Shown here in pieces: positions 61,081 to 64,000 of a DNA stretch of 64,000 nt (position 1 is its first letter; the number at the start of each line of letters is the position of its first letter). Below the pieces are notes generated by a model. It did no database searches. It saw only the letters and a program-made list of their open reading frames with translations, and was not told the origin of the DNA. Position numbers and translations under genes: made by a program. Origin of the DNA: Sycobia sp. Sy_11 (Eukaryota > Arthropoda > Insecta > Hymenoptera > Epichrysomallidae); NCBI GenBank assembly GCA_018907035.1, contig JACCIC010000019.1, positions 1,276,001-1,340,000 of the forward strand, written 5' to 3'.

Positions 61081-63380
61081 TGAATCTTAATTCCACAACT
61101 TATCTATTCGTAAATTTTCTTTTTCTTATTTATAAATCCAGCAATATATCCAACGCTGCTGCTTTAAAATTCCATTCTCCGCGTTTTTGTAGTATAGTTA
61201 GGCATTTTCACAGTAGCATCAATTTGTTGCCTATAAAAATTGTTTAAAGACCATTCTGTTAAGATGAGCCGGACGATATAAACTGTTTTAATGCGATTTT
61301 TTGAGTTACAGGCCAGCCGAGATCTAATGCCAATTAGACGACGCGCATACTCGTCAATTCCAACGACCGCGGGAAAAGTATATCCCCCTCAGACCCTCCC
61401 CTATCAACTCGCGCGTGCCGCGTTCAGGAATAGATCGTTACAATAGGCGCGGCTTCGCCGATGACGCAGACCGACCGAAATAAATCGATCCAAACGCCGG
61501 ACGGACCGCTTATTATTACTCTATACTTGCTGCTCGTCACGCTCGTTTCCGGCACGAGGACGGATTGCGGACTCGGTTTCGCGAGCCACTACGGTACGCA
61601 CGTGTAGAAGAGAGTCTCTCTACCCCCCCTCTCTCTCTCTCTCGGCGCGCGGGCGTGCTCTTCGGATTTTAAATGGCCATTTTCACGCCTCCCCGGACCC
61701 GGTATTTTACAGGTCCTCTTCACCGCTGCACGGATGCTTATCGATTCTGCAATGCTGCCTGAAAAAACTGACGGCCGAATCACCGCGGTGATAATCCATT
61801 CGAGTAGCGTCGTCATCGCCCTCGGGCGGCTCTGCTTCGCGATGCATTGAACCCGATATTGAATCTTAAGCGTGTAGTTTATATACACTGTTACGTCGCA
61901 AGAATTAACGCATCAGCTATGAAGAACGATGATTGAATTGCTCGTGCTTAAACGATCTTATTTTATTCGAAAGCAATTTTATTTATTTATTATTTTCAAA
62001 AGAAATGTCGAAAGTTGCTGTGTTGTTTCATCCTGTGATGTGATTTGCCACGAATCAGAATCCCAAAGGAAGCGATCTTAAAATCCAGGGTCTTGTTTCG
62101 AAGCTTAATATAGTAGAAAAAATTTTGAAACATTCACTGGAGTGCGTGGTTTTGTTTTCTCAAAAAGTCGAATAAACGTCTAAATTTTTCGTTGATTGGA
62201 AAAAACGGATTGTTACCATTTTTTTTTTTTGTTATTTTTACACAGTCTTTTCAAAAAACATGACGAAAGTTGTGTATCGATTCTCAAAATTTACACTTCG
62301 CAACTTGGAAGATTTTTTCTTATCCAAGTACAGTTATTCTTTAGCGATTCTGAATAATATTTTTGAATATCTAACACAACTGGTCCTGCCTTTATGTCTA
62401 AAATAATGTTCGATTTTATATGACACAAAACGTTGAAAATTTTGATAATAAAAAACAAGATTTTGAATGTTTTTTTTTTTTACTTATTTTCAAAAATAAT
62501 TTATCATTATATAGCAATGATGTATTACTCAAACCGTATTTTTTCGACGTTAAAAATTAAAGTTTTACCTTCAGAACGTTTTGTTGGCAATTGCTGAAAA
62601 AAAAAATCTATGCCCGTAACAAGTGTGAAATATCACATAGCGCGCATCTGTACGAAATAGAAAAAGAGTTGTACTTTTTATATACTTTTTATATATCTTG
62701 TACAAAATTGCGAAACGAAAATCATTCAGGTGCCTCATTGTCTTGAATTTCATGATCACCTAATTTTAACTTGCGACTGATCAAAAATCTAACTCTGACC
62801 CCGCAAGACCGCGTTCTACGGCTGAATAAATGTTTTTGAAAATTCAGAATTTTTTTAACGCTGATTACAGGTAATGAATTTATTTTGAATAAAATAGGAG
62901 GCAAAACAGTAAGTACGGCAAAAAAATATTAAACTGACAAATAATAAAGTTAAAAGGCAATCCTTTTTGTCAATTGAAGTCGTGAAAGTAAAAAGATAAG
63001 GAAAACAAAGCCTTAAGCTCCAATGTAAATTAACTTTCAATTGAGAACGATCTATGTGCACTTACCGTGTACCTATATATCCGTGATCCAACTGCAATAG
63101 TTCTAAATGATTTTCTGTAACGCTCGCACTGAAATAAAAAGTGCAAACTTTCACGCTTTCATCGCGCGCCACCTAAAAAGCGTAGATTTCGTTCTGTATC
63201 TGAAAAGCGAGCGGAACTCCGGATAATTTTACCGCCTCGCCTTTTCGCATCGCGGTTTCGCAGCGATTTTACAATGGCTACAGAGAGGAAGCGTTAAGGC
63301 CCATAAAATATTGAGACAAAGTGCTTTATTGTTTGCAGGCTTCGCACAAAAATAATTATTGGCTCGATAGTAAACTACGT
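61081..63380. other. non-coding DNA with a CpG-rich island at about 61310-61860
   Basis: No gene recognised. T- and A-runs occur at 62218-62231 and 62469-62481. Confidence 0.5.
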
Positions 63381-63492
63381 AAATTAATAACTTATATTAA
63401 TAACTTATATTATTAGTAACTTATAAAATTATAATTTATATTATTATTAACTTTAAAGTAACAACTTATATTATTATTATTATTATTATAAC
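63381..63492. repeat. degenerate tandem repeat of (TTA)n / TAATAACTTATAT
   Basis: Repeated TAATAACTTATA-like units pass into a (TTA)n run at 63471-63490. Confidence 0.75.
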
Positions 63493-64000
63493 TTTTAAAT
63501 AATTTATTGCACTACAGCATTATAATGTTAATGATATAAACTATCGTTAGGGGAACAAAATCTTTCAAAAGTTATAGATATGTTCAATTGTTTTTAAAAA
63601 CTATGTTAAAATTGATACATCGACAACGGAATAGATTAAATATTTCAATATAAGTTAATACAAAATTTTTTAACCGTTTCGAAGAAAATATTTTTTAAAA
63701 AATTTTAAACCTATTCAGATATTTAAAAAATTATTGCAAAATATTTATATCCATGAAAGCTACTGCTCATTGTTAGGTGGCGGGACTGGCCGTCGTCATC
63801 ATGGGCTGCTTTTACACAGAGCGAATATAACGCGACGCGACTAATCGTTTTGTCACTTCACAATGCTACTAATATGCTGCTAATGTACTATTTGTATGCA
63901 TCGAGGTTATAGACAGTCTTCTGTTAATGGCTATGACGTGAATTTTATTTAAAAGCAAAAAAGTAATAATTATGTATATCAATAGCATCGTCATACATAA
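63493..64000. other. AT-rich non-coding DNA
   Basis: Nothing recognised to the window end. Confidence 0.5.

Noticed and set aside
1..64000. CRISPR arrays, bacterial operons, riboswitches, rRNA.
   Set aside because: No direct-repeat/spacer pattern, no ribosomal RNA sequence and no prokaryotic gene organisation; the DNA is animal nuclear DNA.

Overview
This is nuclear DNA of an animal, most likely an insect and perhaps a hymenopteran (inference). I found no intact protein-coding gene. The window is AT-rich non-coding sequence broken by short CpG-rich islands of about 0.3 to 1 kb. It is dense in (TA)n, (GA/TC)n, (CA/GT)n and homopolymer repeats. The mobile elements are all metazoan types: a mariner with 'IKFC', 'GDET', 'HRDNAPAH' and 'YSPDLAP' motifs, a LINE reverse transcriptase remnant, a hAT C-terminal remnant and fold-back/TIR elements. 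Long open frames are mostly translations of microsatellites.

The most striking item is a complete hammerhead self-cleaving ribozyme motif on the minus strand at 47602-47674. It has an 8-bp stem III, a 5-bp stem I and a 4-bp stem II. The core CTGACGA and GAA(A) residues are intact. The two hairpin loops are complementary to each other at 8 of 9 positions, as expected for a loop-loop tertiary contact.

A second theme is a small family of non-coding elements with terminal inverted repeats, present three times: A at 10594-10929, C at 44797-45221 and B at 58408-59083. They share terminal sequence, an internal 'CAAGG..AGTC..ACTGTCAT' block and a central stem-loop of the form CTGA(N)GA - hairpin - TCGAAAC. 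This looks like a partial hammerhead core. Copy B also carries a long inverted repeat whose 103-nt unique arms are 97% identical.

Layout: 1-10.6 kb is AT-rich DNA with microsatellites and a triple (TA)n block at 6.25-6.63 kb. Element A lies at 10.6-10.9 kb. From 11 to 30 kb there are alternating CpG-rich islands and AT-rich DNA. An unrelated inverted repeat lies at 30.27-30.48 kb. A decayed mariner with matching ends and TA flanks occupies 37.70-38.87 kb. Element C, the hammerhead and a hAT tail lie within 44.8-48.7 kb. A zone of degenerate repeats covers 55.3-57.0 kb. Element B and a decayed LINE lie at 58.4-61.1 kb. AT-rich DNA continues to the end. Nothing suggests an operon or pathway; the window reads as intergenic or intronic DNA shaped by small mobile elements and simple repeats.
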